Under the pieces are notes generated by a model, which did not search any database, was not told the origin of the DNA, and worked only from the letters and a program-made list of their open reading frames with translations. From NCBI GenBank assembly GCA_002716385.1, contig PBAX01000009.1:1-38248 (forward strand): a DNA stretch of 38,248 nucleotides, written 5' to 3'. The translations under genes and the position numbers were made by a program. This stretch comes from Phycisphaerae bacterium. Its GTDB lineage: Bacteria; Planctomycetota; Phycisphaerae; Phycisphaerales; SM1A02. Positions within the stretch are counted from its first letter, which is position 1. Each line of letters begins with the position of its first letter. Positions 7,109-16,814 of the stretch are shown here, in pieces.

Positions 7109-8227
7109 CTAGAGGTTCAGAGGTACCAGCACGTATGTGAAATCACGTCCGGTTCTCAGGACACCCGGTTTGTTGGATGACTTGAACTCGAGATGTATCT
7201 CGTTGGTATCCACGACCTTCAAGGCGTCGCCAAGAAGATTCGGATTGAAGTTGATCTCGAGATCATCGCCCTCCCAATCGGAAAGAGGCACTTCGATGAC
7301 GGCTTCCCCCATCTCAGGAACATGACTCGTCAGAGTCAGCTGCTTCGTCTCAAACTTCATGCACACACTTCTGGATTCCTCGCTTGTCAGAAGCGCGGCT
7401 TTACCGATGGCAGTACGGAGTATGTCGCGATCAATGGTGCATCGCTTGTCCTGATCCTTCGGAATCACATCCTCAAATGGCGGGAATTTGCCTTCGACAA
7501 GGGTCGTTGTGAGTGTCGACGGGCCTGCGGCTTCATCGACATGGAAGCTGACATGATTGTCGTCGATCGCGATAGAGACAGGCGTCTCGGGACTTCTGAC
7601 CAGTTGTCGAACGCTGTTCAGGGCCTTGCTCGGAACGATGCATCGACGCTCGCTGTCGCCCTTGAGGCAATCACCCGCAGCGACGGCAAGTCTTCGTCCA
7701 TCCGTAGCGACCATTCGAAGCTTCTTCTCCTGACGGTCGAAGAGGACGCCGTTGATGGCATACCGACTGTGCTCGTCTGCCGCGGCGAACAGGCTTCTCT
7801 CCACCAGGGAGACCAGCCGACCGCCATCGATGACGCAGTCGACCGCGTTCGAATCGAATTCGGGGATTTCCGGAGATTCGGAGGGGTCATAGCCATTGAG
7901 CTTGAACTTGGAACCCTCCGCCGTGATCTGGATGTGATGGCCCTTGCCGATGAGCGTGACCGTCTGTGATTTCTTGGATTCACAGGCTTTCACGATCTGG
8001 AGAAGCTTGTTGGCCGGAATGAGGAGGTCCCCTTCCTTCTCAACTTCGACTTGATCCATCACATGGCGAAGAGACGCCTCTGTGTCGGTCGCCGCCATGG
8101 AGAGCCTGCCGTCTTCGGCCGTAAGCCGGACACAGGTCAGCACGGGTGTTGGGGTACGTCGGGCGACCACTCCACTGATGATGGTGAGCGCTTCAGCGAG
8201 GGCTTTGTTGTTGCAGATGACCTTCAT
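7109..8227 (-). CDS. dnaN: DNA polymerase III beta subunit (sliding clamp)
   Basis: A 372-residue clamp that encircles DNA and tethers replicative polymerase. It begins MKVICNNKALAEAL, the usual clamp N-terminus, and carries the typical three-domain repeat pattern: TPTPVLTCVRLTAEDGRL in domain 1, HSRYAINGVLFD and RMVATDGRRLAVA in domain 2, and the C-terminal end TYVLVPLNL, close to the usual MPMRL-type tail that forms part of the partner-binding pocket. Length is normal. The start at 8227 is chosen over an ATG 20 codons upstream because the family begins here; the upstream Shine-Dalgarno sequence is weak (AAGGAAA about 10 bases away). It is not next to dnaA, recF or gyrB. It is divergent from the TPR lipoprotein gene. 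Confidence 0.95.
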   Translation of the reverse strand: MKVICNNKALAEALTIISGVVARRTPTPVLTCVRLTAEDGRLSMAATDTEASLRHVMDQVEVEKEGDLLIPANKLLQIVKACESKKSQTVTLIGKGHHIQITAEGSKFKLNGYDPSESPEIPEFDSNAVDCVIDGGRLVSLVERSLFAAADEHSRYAINGVLFDRQEKKLRMVATDGRRLAVAAGDCLKGDSERRCIVPSKALNSVRQLVRSPETPVSIAIDDNHVSFHVDEAAGPSTLTTTLVEGKFPPFEDVIPKDQDKRCTIDRDILRTAIGKAALLTSEESRSVCMKFETKQLTLTSHVPEMGEAVIEVPLSDWEGDDLEINFNPNLLGDALKVVDTNEIHLEFKSSNKPGVLRTGRDFTYVLVPLNL

Positions 8228-8407
8228 GGATATCGGTTTCCTTAGCCACGGTGTCTCCGTGGGAACGCACGGCGTCGAGTGTAACATCCACGGCGGAATC
8301 GGGCTGTGTGGGATATCTGGCAGTCAATCGGGTGAGACCCCGGGGCACCCCTGCCCGTATGATGTCCGTATCGCCCTTCTTTGGCAGGCGAATGTAAGAC
8401 GGTGAAC

Positions 8408-9403
8408 ATGTTGCATGATCGAAGAGTTTGGGTACTGGCAGCAGGTGTAATCCTGGCCATGTCTATTTCGGGATGCCAACGCAACCGGGATGGGTCTCTT
8501 CGCTCTGACGGCGAGGTCCAGACCGAGCAGGCCAGGCTGGATGAGGCCTCCACCAAGGCCTCCGAGGGTGAATACAGCGATGCACTCGAGATTTTCCATG
8601 CCATCCTTGAGGACAATCCGACATCCGGGGAGGCCTATCTGGGCATCGGTGATGTCTACCTGGAACAGAAGGATTACGTGAAAGCGGAACCTGCTCTCGC
8701 TCGCGCTGCCAAGCTCGAGCCCAGAAGCTATCAGGCTCAATTCCAGCATGGTCTCGCCTTGCAGATGCTCGATCGATTCCTCGAGGCTGTTCAGGCCTAC
8801 CACCGCGCATTGACCATCGATCCGGACAGTGCCGAGGCAAATCGAAATCTGGCGATGTCCTATCTGCGGATGGACGAGCCTCGGAACGCCATGCCTTTCG
8901 CCGATCGGGCCATCCAGCTCGATCCAACCGCTGGAGATGGGTGGGTGACGCTTGGCGCAGCATACGAGGGCATGCAGAACTGGAGCGAGGCGGCTGCGGC
9001 CTACATCGCCGCCTCCGAACGAATGGAGCCGACTCCTGAACTGATGCGGAACCTGCTTCGTGTCCTGATCGAATTGAAGCGTTACCGAGAAGTCATTTCG
9101 ACGGCCCAGACTCTGCAGCGATTCGGTCCCGATGCAGACGCCTTCGAACGTTCTGGCTGGGCGGCCTTCCGACTCGGTGAATACTCGGATTCGCTCGACT
9201 ACTACCGCAAGTCCGTCGAGATTGATCCGGAATTCTGGCAGGCCTGGAACGGCATCGGTGTGAATCGCCTGAATGCATGGTTGCTCAGCAATCGAGAGGA
9301 TTCATCAGCCTTCCGTGATTCGGGCGAAGCATTCAGGTCCTCGTTGCGGATCAACGGAGATCAGACCAAAGTGATCTCGCTTGTCCTCAAGTACCAGCTT
9401 TAA
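8408..9403 (+). CDS. TPR-repeat lipoprotein
   Basis: A 331-residue protein. A signal segment ends in SISGC (C23), so it is likely a lipoprotein. The remainder is a run of tetratricopeptide repeats from about 45 to 290, for example GEYSDALEIFHAILEDNPTSGEAYLGIGDVYL, in which Ala/Gly/Tyr and the closing Pro recur every 34 residues. TPR proteins act as scaffolds for protein complexes; the partner is unknown. The ATG at 8408 is chosen because the signal peptide follows directly; GTG at 8402 is an alternative. It leads a plus-strand run with queF and rdgB (27 bases to queF), but that grouping is probably only positional. Confidence 0.8.
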   Translation: MLHDRRVWVLAAGVILAMSISGCQRNRDGSLRSDGEVQTEQARLDEASTKASEGEYSDALEIFHAILEDNPTSGEAYLGIGDVYLEQKDYVKAEPALARAAKLEPRSYQAQFQHGLALQMLDRFLEAVQAYHRALTIDPDSAEANRNLAMSYLRMDEPRNAMPFADRAIQLDPTAGDGWVTLGAAYEGMQNWSEAAAAYIAASERMEPTPELMRNLLRVLIELKRYREVISTAQTLQRFGPDADAFERSGWAAFRLGEYSDSLDYYRKSVEIDPEFWQAWNGIGVNRLNAWLLSNREDSSAFRDSGEAFRSSLRINGDQTKVISLVLKYQL

Positions 9404-9429
9404 ATCTTCTCTCCCCCGGAGACAATGAA

Positions 9430-9780
9430 ATGCCCGATCCGGCACTCCTCGAAACCTTTGAATCGCCATCACAGCAGTCCTTCTACATAGAGCATGTCCA
9501 CGAGGAGTTCACTTCGGTGTGTCCCATTACCGGGCATCCGGATTTCGGACGTGTGATCCTGAGATACGAGCCGGCAGAATTGTGCATCGAGCTCAAGAGC
9601 CTGAAGCTCTACTACCAATCGTTCCGAAACGAAGGCGCGTTCTACGAGGCGGTCACCAATCGGATACGGGACGATCTGCGGGATTGCATGAAGCCGAGCT
9701 GGATGGAAGTGACCACGGAATGGAAGGGACGCGGTGGGATCCGAAGCACGATCACCGCAACCGCTGGCGAGGAAATGTGA
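9430..9780 (+). CDS. queF: NADPH-dependent 7-cyano-7-deazaguanine reductase
   Basis: A 116-residue single-domain (YkvM-type) QueF. It reduces preQ0 to preQ1 in queuosine synthesis, in the cytoplasm. The catalytic region EFTSVCPITGHPDFG has the nucleophilic Cys31 and the acid Asp38. The QueF motif ELKSLKLYYQSFRNEG (residues 54-69) binds substrate and NADPH, with Glu54 holding the base. Length matches unimodular enzymes. None of the other queuosine genes (queC, queD, queE) is in the window. The stop overlaps the GTG start of rdgB by 4 bases, so the two are probably co-translated. Confidence 0.95.
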   Translation: MPDPALLETFESPSQQSFYIEHVHEEFTSVCPITGHPDFGRVILRYEPAELCIELKSLKLYYQSFRNEGAFYEAVTNRIRDDLRDCMKPSWMEVTTEWKGRGGIRSTITATAGEEM

Positions 9781-10376
9781 ACATACTTTTCGCTACATCC
9801 AATCCCCACAAGATCGAGGAGGTCGAGGCCATTCTGGCGCCGCACGGAATCACCGTCGCTTCATTGGCCGATCTGGAGTCGATTCCACCGGAGCCCGTGG
9901 AGGATGCCGAGACCTTCGAGGGCAACGCCAGACTCAAGGCCATCGGCTATGCCCGAGCGACCGGGCAGAGATGCCTTGCAGATGATTCTGGTCTGGAGGT
10001 GGATGCTCTGGACGGTGCACCGGGCGTTTATTCAGCTCGATATTCCGGTGTCGAGGGGCCACGTTCTGTTCGTGATGCCGCGAACAATAAACGTCTTCTG
10101 AATGAGATTGAGTCGATCCCCCAGGAAAGACGTACGGCTCGATTCGTATGCGCCATGTGTCTTGCTGATCCCGATGGCACGATCATCGCCGAGTCGAGAG
10201 GTCATTTCGAAGGTCTGATCACGACCGAACCGCAGGGACAGAACGGGTTTGGATATGACCCCCTGCTTTGGTTGCCTGAAGATCGATGCACAAGTGCCCA
10301 ACTCTCTCCGGAAGAGAAGAACAGGCGATCACATCGGGGATCGGCGACCAGGGCGTTGCTCGACAGACTGTCCTGA
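9777..10376 (+). CDS. rdgB: XTP/dITP diphosphatase (RdgB/HAM1)
   Basis: A 199-residue Ham1-family pyrophosphatase. It hydrolyses XTP, dITP and ITP to the monophosphates and so keeps deaminated purines out of DNA and RNA. The start motif ILFATSNPHKIEEVE binds the triphosphate. LADDSGLEVDALDGAPGVYSARY is the family core with the metal-binding acidic residues, and GFGYDPLLWLP followed by LSPEEKNRRSHRGSA is the C-terminal substrate motif. A longer reading frame extends upstream through queF, but the real start is the GTG at 9777: it overlaps the queF stop (GTGA), is preceded by GAGGAAA, and gives exactly the family N-terminus. Confidence 0.95.
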   Translation: MNILFATSNPHKIEEVEAILAPHGITVASLADLESIPPEPVEDAETFEGNARLKAIGYARATGQRCLADDSGLEVDALDGAPGVYSARYSGVEGPRSVRDAANNKRLLNEIESIPQERRTARFVCAMCLADPDGTIIAESRGHFEGLITTEPQGQNGFGYDPLLWLPEDRCTSAQLSPEEKNRRSHRGSATRALLDRLS

Positions 10377-10380
10377 GTAT

Positions 10381-11280
10381 TCAGTCATGTGATGCCATGG
10401 GGTCTCCATGACTCATCGTGATCAGCACGACTTCAGCCGGGCAGTTCATTCGAAGCGGAAACCAGGCGCCCACTCCAACAGTCACGAACAGTCGGCAGTC
10501 CCCAGTCTCATAGAGCCCTGCGCTTCGCTTGTGAGCAAAGGCCATGTTGGCATCGGGCTTGTTGCGTCTGGCTATCTGACCACCATGGGTATGTCCCGAA
10601 AGCGTCAGGGGAATTCCGATCTCGGCGGCATGATCGAAGCCCTTCGGGTTGTGGCAGAGAAGAACATGTGGCGATTCCAGTTCGGTCGCCCGATCAATGC
10701 TCGTCCTGCATTGGGCTGGTGTGCGAGCCCAGTCGACTCCACCGATCTTCAGCGTGTGACCCTTGTACTCGACGAGGGCGACTTCATCCCGAAGCACCTG
10801 AATTCCCAGTTCGCCGGCGACGCGTGCGACCTCTTCTCCCGAATCGAGTTCGTCGTGGTTTCCCAGCACGAGGAAATTGCCCAGAGGCGGTGCCGCATCA
10901 ACGAAAGCCTGGATCAACGGCTCGACACCACGCCACTCGAGATCGACCAGATCGCCGGTGTTGCAGATGATGTCGGGTGATTCGGCCTTGATGGCCTCGA
11001 CCGCCAGCATCGCCTTTTCAAGACTCATCAGGTCGCCGAAATGGAAGTCGCTGACATGACCGATCCGGAGCCCATCCAGCTCGCGTGGCCACGCCGGTGT
11101 GCTGATCTGAACGTGCCGGGTGATTGGAGGAGTCGTTTCATGACGCCGGCTGAGCCACCCGCCCGTGAGACGATCGGCGCCACGAGTCAGAAGGCTGTGT
11201 CGAATCTTCGCTTTGCGGTATTTGAAACCACGAGTCGGTTTCCCGGGCTGACTTGCTTCGTCTGGTTTCTTCGATGTCAT
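10381..11280 (-). CDS. Calcineurin-like metallophosphoesterase (YkuE type)
   Basis: A 299-residue protein with all five metallophosphoesterase motifs: HVSDFHFG, CNTGDLVD, LGNHDE, LLCHNP and LSGHTHGGQ. These residues bind two metal ions. The order and the GHTHGGQ ending resemble the YkuE/YaeI group, which includes UDP-diacylglucosamine-type and other membrane-lipid phosphohydrolases, but the substrate is not assignable. The first 60 residues are Lys/Arg-rich without a clear signal peptide (in the YaeI group there is often a TM or Tat signal), so it is probably cytoplasmic. The 3' end stops 4 bases from the rdgB stop on the opposite strand. The outer-membrane protein gene lies upstream (33-base gap). 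Confidence 0.88.
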   Translation of the reverse strand: MTSKKPDEASQPGKPTRGFKYRKAKIRHSLLTRGADRLTGGWLSRRHETTPPITRHVQISTPAWPRELDGLRIGHVSDFHFGDLMSLEKAMLAVEAIKAESPDIICNTGDLVDLEWRGVEPLIQAFVDAAPPLGNFLVLGNHDELDSGEEVARVAGELGIQVLRDEVALVEYKGHTLKIGGVDWARTPAQCRTSIDRATELESPHVLLCHNPKGFDHAAEIGIPLTLSGHTHGGQIARRNKPDANMAFAHKRSAGLYETGDCRLFVTVGVGAWFPLRMNCPAEVVLITMSHGDPMASHD

Positions 11281-11312
11281 GCGAAGCCGCCTTCAATCAA
11301 CCTTGTGGAAAC

Positions 11313-12194
11313 TCAGAATTGGATGGTTGCACCAAGAAAGAGACCCTGAAAGTTGGGATTCACACTCCAATCACCATCATTCAAGCTGTACTTCTCGTAC
11401 CGATAGCCGATCGAAGCCGCGATGTTAGGGGTGAAGAAGAACTGGAATCCGCCACCGGCATGCCACATGAAGCCGCCATCGACCGGCGTTCCGCCAAGGC
11501 CGCCCATCGCGTACACGCGGATGGAATCCATCCAGGAGACGAATCGCTTCATGTCGAATTCGAAATCTAGATTGGCACCACCCCAGACCGACCACCAGGC
11601 CGAACCGTTGGAGACGGTCTCCCCGGATGCCGTGAGCGTCTGATCGATATCCAGCCAGGAGATCCCGACATGTGGTCCGAACCCCAGACGCAGCGGATGC
11701 TCCTTGGAGAGCTGGGCTTCACCCAGCGGGTTCCATGCTCTCCATCCAGCTTCGGCGGAAGCGAAGGCCATGTCGAAGGTGGAGGTGAAGTCGAGTCCAG
11801 GACTCAGTTGGATTGAGCCCCATTCGGAGAATTCCTCGGCGGTTGTCGAGCCGGATGTGTTGAAGGTCGAGCCGGAGATCCGGACGGACCAGTCCCCTCT
11901 CGCGATGACGGCTTCCCCTCTGAAGGCCGTGATGAGATCCGTCAGTCCCAACTGGGTATCCAGTTTCAGTTCGGGTGCATTGGCACCATTGGAGGCATCG
12001 CCTCGTATGCGCAGCAGCCAGGCGCCCGGAGTGATGTCGAATGTCAGCTCTGGTGTGTTCTCCGGAAGAACAGCGCCGCCATCGGTCGAGTTCGAGGCCC
12101 GTGTATCGGCGGAGACGCCTTCCAAAGCGGCGTCATCACTTGATCCCGCCTGCATTGAAAGTGAAAGCGCAAGGCACAAGGTGTAATACATCAT
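11313..12194 (-). CDS. Predicted outer-membrane beta-barrel protein
   Basis: A 293-residue exported protein with a signal peptide (about 1-16). The mature protein is made of alternating polar and hydrophobic strands with Gly and aromatic girdles, such as LRLGFGPHVGISWLDI, IRVYAMGGLGGTP and IAASIGYRYEKYSL, and it ends LGATIQF. A terminal Phe after an amphipathic strand is the usual signal for BAM-dependent insertion in the outer membrane. No specific family is recognised. It starts 14 bases past the purM stop, with its AGGAAA ribosome-binding site right at that stop, so it is likely co-transcribed with purM, although no functional link is apparent. Confidence 0.72.
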   Translation of the reverse strand: MMYYTLCLALSLSMQAGSSDDAALEGVSADTRASNSTDGGAVLPENTPELTFDITPGAWLLRIRGDASNGANAPELKLDTQLGLTDLITAFRGEAVIARGDWSVRISGSTFNTSGSTTAEEFSEWGSIQLSPGLDFTSTFDMAFASAEAGWRAWNPLGEAQLSKEHPLRLGFGPHVGISWLDIDQTLTASGETVSNGSAWWSVWGGANLDFEFDMKRFVSWMDSIRVYAMGGLGGTPVDGGFMWHAGGGFQFFFTPNIAASIGYRYEKYSLNDGDWSVNPNFQGLFLGATIQF

Positions 12195-12208
12195 GTCGAT
12201 TTACTTTC

Positions 12209-13315
12209 CTATCTTCGAGGACCACTCTTCAGGTGGACTTCCCCGTGACCCTCGACGACTTCTCCGATTATCGTCGCTCGCTCACCGAGTTTTCGAACCT
12301 GGCGAAGCACGGACTCCACAAATGCCGGACGAACCGCCAGAACGAATCCGATTCCCATGTTGAATACCCGGTACATCTCCTCGTTCTCGACGGCACCATG
12401 ATGCTGGAGGAATTCGAAGATGGGAGGAACTTTCCAACTGCTCGTGTTGATGACGGCGTCCACATCATCCGGAAGCATTCGATTCAGATTGCCCGGAAGA
12501 CCACCCCCGGTGATATGAGCCATCGTGGAGACGACTTTCTTCACACGGTAGTGTCGGAGCACATTCACGATCGTCTGGCTGTATATGCGGGTCGGCTCGA
12601 GGAGGATCTCTCCAAGCGATCGATCGTCATGTCCCTGGAATTCCTCGTAGCAACGCGCCAGATCAAGCGAGGCGTGATCGATGATCTTTCGAACCAGGGA
12701 GTAGCCGTTGCTGTGGACCCCGCTGCTGGCGAGTCCGATGAGGACGTCATCCGCCTGTACCCGAAGTGGATCGGTCGCACGGTCGAGCTCCACGACACCG
12801 ACCGCGAATCCGGCGATGTCGAAGTCGCCTTCCGCATAGATGTCGGGCATCTCGGCGCACTCGCCGCCGATCAGGGCGCAGCCCGCGATCTCACAGCCTC
12901 TGGCAACACCCGACACGATTCGTGAAGTGATCTCGGGATCCTGTCGATTCAGACCGAGATAATCGAGAAAGAAAAGCGGCTCGGCGCCCTGAACGATGAG
13001 ATCGTTGATATTCATCGCCACGCAGTCGATGCCGACCGTGTCGTACGATTCGAGTTCGGCCGCCAGCTTGACCTTGGTTCCGACACCATCTGTGCAGGCA
13101 GCCAGTACGGGATCCCGGTAGTTCCGTTGAAACAACTTCTCGTTGAAATCCAATCGGAAGAGTCCAGCAAATCCCCCCAATGGTCCCATGACCCTCGGGC
13201 CATGTGTTCTCTTGAGGGCGGCCTGCATCATGGCGACCGCCCGGTCTCCGGCGTCGATATCGACTCCAGATCCCGCATAGGTCAGTCCCTGTGATGTGGG
13301 TTTCTGTGAGGGCAT
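12209..13315 (-). CDS. purM: Phosphoribosylformylglycinamidine cyclo-ligase (AIR synthetase)
   Basis: A 368-residue enzyme. It uses ATP to close formylglycinamidine ribonucleotide to aminoimidazole ribonucleotide, the fifth step of purine synthesis. Key segments are LTYAGSGVDIDAGDRAV at the N-terminus, the ATP and substrate loops LAACTDGVGTKVKLA and CVAMNINDLIVQGAEPLFFLDYL, LIGGECAEMP, IGLASSGVHSNGYSLVR and the C-terminal HITGGGLPGNL. Length is slightly above the usual ~345 residues. No other purine genes flank it. The gap to the divergent LamG gene (13316-13534) shows no riboswitch-like pattern that I can recognise. Confidence 0.95.
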   Translation of the reverse strand: MPSQKPTSQGLTYAGSGVDIDAGDRAVAMMQAALKRTHGPRVMGPLGGFAGLFRLDFNEKLFQRNYRDPVLAACTDGVGTKVKLAAELESYDTVGIDCVAMNINDLIVQGAEPLFFLDYLGLNRQDPEITSRIVSGVARGCEIAGCALIGGECAEMPDIYAEGDFDIAGFAVGVVELDRATDPLRVQADDVLIGLASSGVHSNGYSLVRKIIDHASLDLARCYEEFQGHDDRSLGEILLEPTRIYSQTIVNVLRHYRVKKVVSTMAHITGGGLPGNLNRMLPDDVDAVINTSSWKVPPIFEFLQHHGAVENEEMYRVFNMGIGFVLAVRPAFVESVLRQVRKLGERATIIGEVVEGHGEVHLKSGPRR

Positions 13316-13534
13316 CCGGCCAGTGTATCGCTGCCGGACTCATCAGATGAGGTCCCTCAGGGCCTGTCCACGAGCCATCCCCCCAATTCAATTGCAAACT
13401 CGGGGGAGATCTCTTGCCTAGGGATGAAATTCGGTGGATCCTGAGAATTGCGGTGAGACTGCAGGGGTATGGACCGCATACGGGTTGAAGGCCTTTTTTC
13501 AGGCTGTCTGAAGGGCCATTCAGGAGGATTCTCT

Positions 13535-15769
13535 ATGCCATGGCATCCACTTTCCAAAGTGTTCAACCGTTTGATGCCTCAGCGGCTCAAGGCAACTTCT
13601 GTATTGATGACCATCCCGTGTTTCCTGTCATCCGCTCTGACCTTGGCTCAGACACCGCCAGGCGATTGCCCCGGTCAGCCGAATGTCGTCGAGGGTGAGA
13701 ATTGCGGCGCCCAGATCAACCCGGGATGCCAGAGCTCGGCACCACTTTTCACGGAAGTCGCCTGTGGCGAGCTTGTATGCGCAACGACTTGGGCCAATGG
13801 TGGCGCCAGAGATACCGACTGGTATCGATTGCCTGTGAATGACGTGGATGGCAGTGGACAGGACCGGATCCGGATTCAGGTGCGTTCAAGCCTTCCGTTG
13901 ATCGCTCATGTTCGATTGGATTGCTGGGATCCTCCAGTCAACATCTCCGACAGCCAGTTCGAGCCAGTTTCGGCCGAATGGGTTATTGACATCGAGCTCT
14001 GCGTCATGGGCAATATGGATGTTCTCATGCAGCTGCAACCGGGATTCAAGGCCTCGGGACCGATTCTCGAAGGCTATCCCTGCGACACCGGTGGATATCC
14101 CTACTACTTCTCCGCCGTCTGCGATGTCGACTGCACCGAGACGCTTTGTCCGGTCTGTGTTCAAGCGCCAGAAGGCCTTGTCGGCTGGTGGATGCTCGAT
14201 GATGAATCAGGAGGCTCGTTTGCAGGCGATGCTGTCGCCAACCACAACGCCACATTTGTTGGCCCAGTCCTATCAGGAGTGTTGGGCGCGGTTGACAACG
14301 GCATCTCCCTCGATGGCTCGAGCTCGTATCTGGATATCGACGACGCTCGACAATTGAATTTCGAGGAGGGTGACGACTTCACTCTGATGGCCTGGATCAA
14401 GATCAATGGCGGCACCGGAACCAGAATTCTCTTCAACAAGATGACGACCCAGGCACCATTCAGAGGCTGGGGTCTCGGGCTCAATGACGACAATCAGCTG
14501 CTGATGACTCTGGCTGACGATGCTGGCCCCAGCATCTTCTCATCAACGGCCTTCGTGCCTGAGGACAGATGGACACATGTCGCCGTTTCCGTGGACCGAA
14601 GCCAGACCGACGGCTTGAAGTTCTACATCAACGGTGAACTGTCCGGAACGAGTGACCCCACCCAGCATCAACTCGATCTGACCAATGACAGGCCTGTGTA
14701 TCTGGGTTGCTCGGAGACCACCGGCGGACTGACCCGCTTCTTTGCCGGCGGCATAGATGAAGTCATGATCGTCGACTATCCATTGGAGTCCTTCCAGGTT
14801 CGTGACATTGCCAAGGCTCGTTGCGGCGGGGTCTGCAAGCAGCGGCTTCACGTGACGCGGTTCTCACCCGTCTGTGACGGCAGTACGGAATCGTCGGCCA
14901 TCATCACCATCTTCAATGATCGTCCTCGAGGTGCGAGTTACGAATTGACGTTCGATGGAATTCCAGCAAATGGAAACGACTGCAACATCGATGGGCCAGT
15001 CGTCTTCACGGCGGACCAGCAGAATCCGATCGTTGTACCGCCACTCGGTCGTCAGGAAGTCAAGGTGACGATCTCGAAGCCCTCCGGAATGCAGGAGGAC
15101 GGTGACACGGGTTGCTGGCGTTCCTTCATTCAGGAGGCGACCCAGCTGCAACCTGTGGAGACACGTCGTGGCTACGTCATTCTCACCGAACGCATCTGCG
15201 TCGAACCGCTTGGCATTCCAGCCGGAGTCCAGGGGCTGCCGCTGAACGAGATCACGCCGGTCGAGTTCGCCGTTCACAATCTCACGGACGACCAGTACCA
15301 ACTCATCTACAAGCTCTTCGCGGTCGATTCGATCACCGGTGCGCCGAACATGTTGATGAAACTGGACAATCAGGAACCCGGTGACGGCGTTGTCGGAATG
15401 ATCATGATTCCGCCGAACGGATCCGAACTCGTCGTCGTCGAAGCACAGTGGGTCTTCGGCCGAGCGGACACCGAGGAGTCCACCAAGGGCAAGGTCACAG
15501 ACATCGTCATGTATCAGGATCCCGGAAAGATCGAGCCGGACACGGGCATCGGATCGAAGGGAACCGAATCGACCGAGCGGTCCCAATCCATTTGTGATGA
15601 AGGCGACTTGGATTGCGATGGTGTGGTGGATGTGGACGATCTGCTGGAACTGCTGTCACAGTATGGTGAATGCCCGGATCCGACCGATTGCAGTGGCGAT
15701 CTCGATGGCGACGGTGACGTCGATGTGAACGACCTTCTGGCCCTGCTGGCCGCCTACACCACCAGTTGA
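13535..15769 (+). CDS. Secreted LamG-domain protein with dockerin-like tail
   Basis: A 744-residue exported protein. A long signal peptide (about 1-39) is followed by a Cys-containing module ([10 protein letters not shown] to about 190). Residues of about 213-427 are a concanavalin A-like LamG/laminin-G domain: [44 protein letters not shown] and [15 protein letters not shown]-terminal beta-rich region of about 430-680 is unassigned. The last about 55 residues hold two Asp-rich calcium-type repeats ([17 protein letters not shown] and [17 protein letters not shown]), like the tail of the GSDH-like protein. The start is fixed by AGGAGG at 13522-13527, seven bases before ATG 13535; an upstream in-frame ATG lacks a signal peptide. 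LamG domains bind carbohydrate or other proteins. It is likely a surface or extracellular protein. Confidence 0.85.
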   Translation: MPWHPLSKVFNRLMPQRLKATSVLMTIPCFLSSALTLAQTPPGDCPGQPNVVEGENCGAQINPGCQSSAPLFTEVACGELVCATTWANGGARDTDWYRLPVNDVDGSGQDRIRIQVRSSLPLIAHVRLDCWDPPVNISDSQFEPVSAEWVIDIELCVMGNMDVLMQLQPGFKASGPILEGYPCDTGGYPYYFSAVCDVDCTETLCPVCVQAPEGLVGWWMLDDESGGSFAGDAVANHNATFVGPVLSGVLGAVDNGISLDGSSSYLDIDDARQLNFEEGDDFTLMAWIKINGGTGTRILFNKMTTQAPFRGWGLGLNDDNQLLMTLADDAGPSIFSSTAFVPEDRWTHVAVSVDRSQTDGLKFYINGELSGTSDPTQHQLDLTNDRPVYLGCSETTGGLTRFFAGGIDEVMIVDYPLESFQVRDIAKARCGGVCKQRLHVTRFSPVCDGSTESSAIITIFNDRPRGASYELTFDGIPANGNDCNIDGPVVFTADQQNPIVVPPLGRQEVKVTISKPSGMQEDGDTGCWRSFIQEATQLQPVETRRGYVILTERICVEPLGIPAGVQGLPLNEITPVEFAVHNLTDDQYQLIYKLFAVDSITGAPNMLMKLDNQEPGDGVVGMIMIPPNGSELVVVEAQWVFGRADTEESTKGKVTDIVMYQDPGKIEPDTGIGSKGTESTERSQSICDEGDLDCDGVVDVDDLLELLSQYGECPDPTDCSGDLDGDGDVDVNDLLALLAAYTTS

Positions 15770-15848
15770 ACCCCTCGCTCCGGGCCCTCCTGCTAGACTC
15801 CTCGATCAATTTCATCGAGGCTTTCAGAAGTCCAGTAGGGAGAACGCC

Positions 15849-16814
15849 ATGTCCATCCTCGTAGATGGTTCAACCAAGGTCATTTGTCAGGGTATCACGG
15901 GTACGTCGGGCGCCTTTCACACCAAGGGCTGCTTCGACTACGGCACCAAGATGGTCGGCGGCACGACGCCAGGCAAGGGCGGCACCAAGGATGCCAACGG
16001 CCTGCCCATCTTCGATACCGTTCAGGACGCGGTCGACGCCACCGGCGCAACCGCCAGCATGATCTTCGTTCCACCGCCATTTGCGGCGGATGCCATTCTC
16101 GAAGCGGCCAATGCCGGTATCGAGGTCGTCTGCTGCATAACCGAAGGCATACCCGTTCAGGACATGGTTCGTACCAAGCACATCCTGAAGGAGTTCCCCG
16201 ACTGCTGTCTAATCGGACCGAATTGTCCAGGCATAATCACACCGGGCATTCGAGTTGATGGAGAAGGATCGTCGGCAACATTCCGTGATGGATGCAAGAT
16301 CGGCATCATGCCGGGCTACATCCATGTTGCGGCTGCCGATGCACCATCCGGAAAGTCGGTAGGCATCATCAGCCGAAGCGGCACGCTCACCTATGAAGCA
16401 GTTTGGCAGACATCGGCCATGGGTCTGGGGCAGACCACCTGTGTCGGTATTGGCGGAGATCCCGTCAGAGGCATGGGCTTCATCGATCTTCTGGCGAAAT
16501 TCGATGCGGATCCCGAGACCGACGGCGTCGTCATGATCGGCGAGATCGGCGGCACGGACGAGGCCGAAGCCGGTGTCTGGATCAAGGAGAACATGAGCAA
16601 GCCGGTTGCCGCGTTCATCGCAGGCCGAACGGCTCCAAAAGGCAAACGAATGGGCCATGCCGGGGCAATCATCGGCGGAAGCGACGACACCGCACAGGCG
16701 AAGATGGACGCACTCAAGTCCTGCGGCGTCTCCGTCTGTGAGTCACCTGCCCATCTCGGTATTCGCATGGCCGAAGCACTGGGAATCGACGTTCCGCAGG
16801 AAGTTGCCTCGTGA
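15849..16814 (+). CDS. sucD: Succinyl-CoA synthetase alpha subunit
   Basis: A 321-residue ADP/GDP-forming ligase subunit that binds CoA and carries the phosphohistidine intermediate. Motifs are [13 protein letters not shown] (CoA-binding Rossmann start), [10 protein letters not shown], the Cys-containing [25 protein letters not shown], and GHAGAI with the catalytic His270. Relative to the usual sequence [15 protein letters not shown] there are about 14 extra residues (134-148) and about 7 more after the second segment (160-168), and the His of PGHIH is Tyr. A strong AGGGAGA lies before the ATG. The beta-subunit gene sucC, usually directly upstream, is absent from this window. The stop overlaps the GTG of the next lipoprotein gene. 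Confidence 0.94.
   Translation: MSILVDGSTKVICQGITGTSGAFHTKGCFDYGTKMVGGTTPGKGGTKDANGLPIFDTVQDAVDATGATASMIFVPPPFAADAILEAANAGIEVVCCITEGIPVQDMVRTKHILKEFPDCCLIGPNCPGIITPGIRVDGEGSSATFRDGCKIGIMPGYIHVAAADAPSGKSVGIISRSGTLTYEAVWQTSAMGLGQTTCVGIGGDPVRGMGFIDLLAKFDADPETDGVVMIGEIGGTDEAEAGVWIKENMSKPVAAFIAGRTAPKGKRMGHAGAIIGGSDDTAQAKMDALKSCGVSVCESPAHLGIRMAEALGIDVPQEVAS

Noticed and set aside
9519..9776. Open frame upstream of rdgB that runs in frame through queF
   Set aside because: It is the shadow of queF in another frame. The rdgB family start, the ribosome-binding site and the GTGA overlap fix the start at 9777.
13316..13534. Possible riboswitch in the purM/LamG divergent gap
   Set aside because: I could not find a purine-aptamer or other known conserved core. 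The T run near 13494 has no proper stem before it.
14864..15586. A 240-codon open frame on the minus strand opposite the LamG gene
   Set aside because: It mirrors the codon pattern of the LamG gene. It has no ribosome-binding site or recognisable motif.
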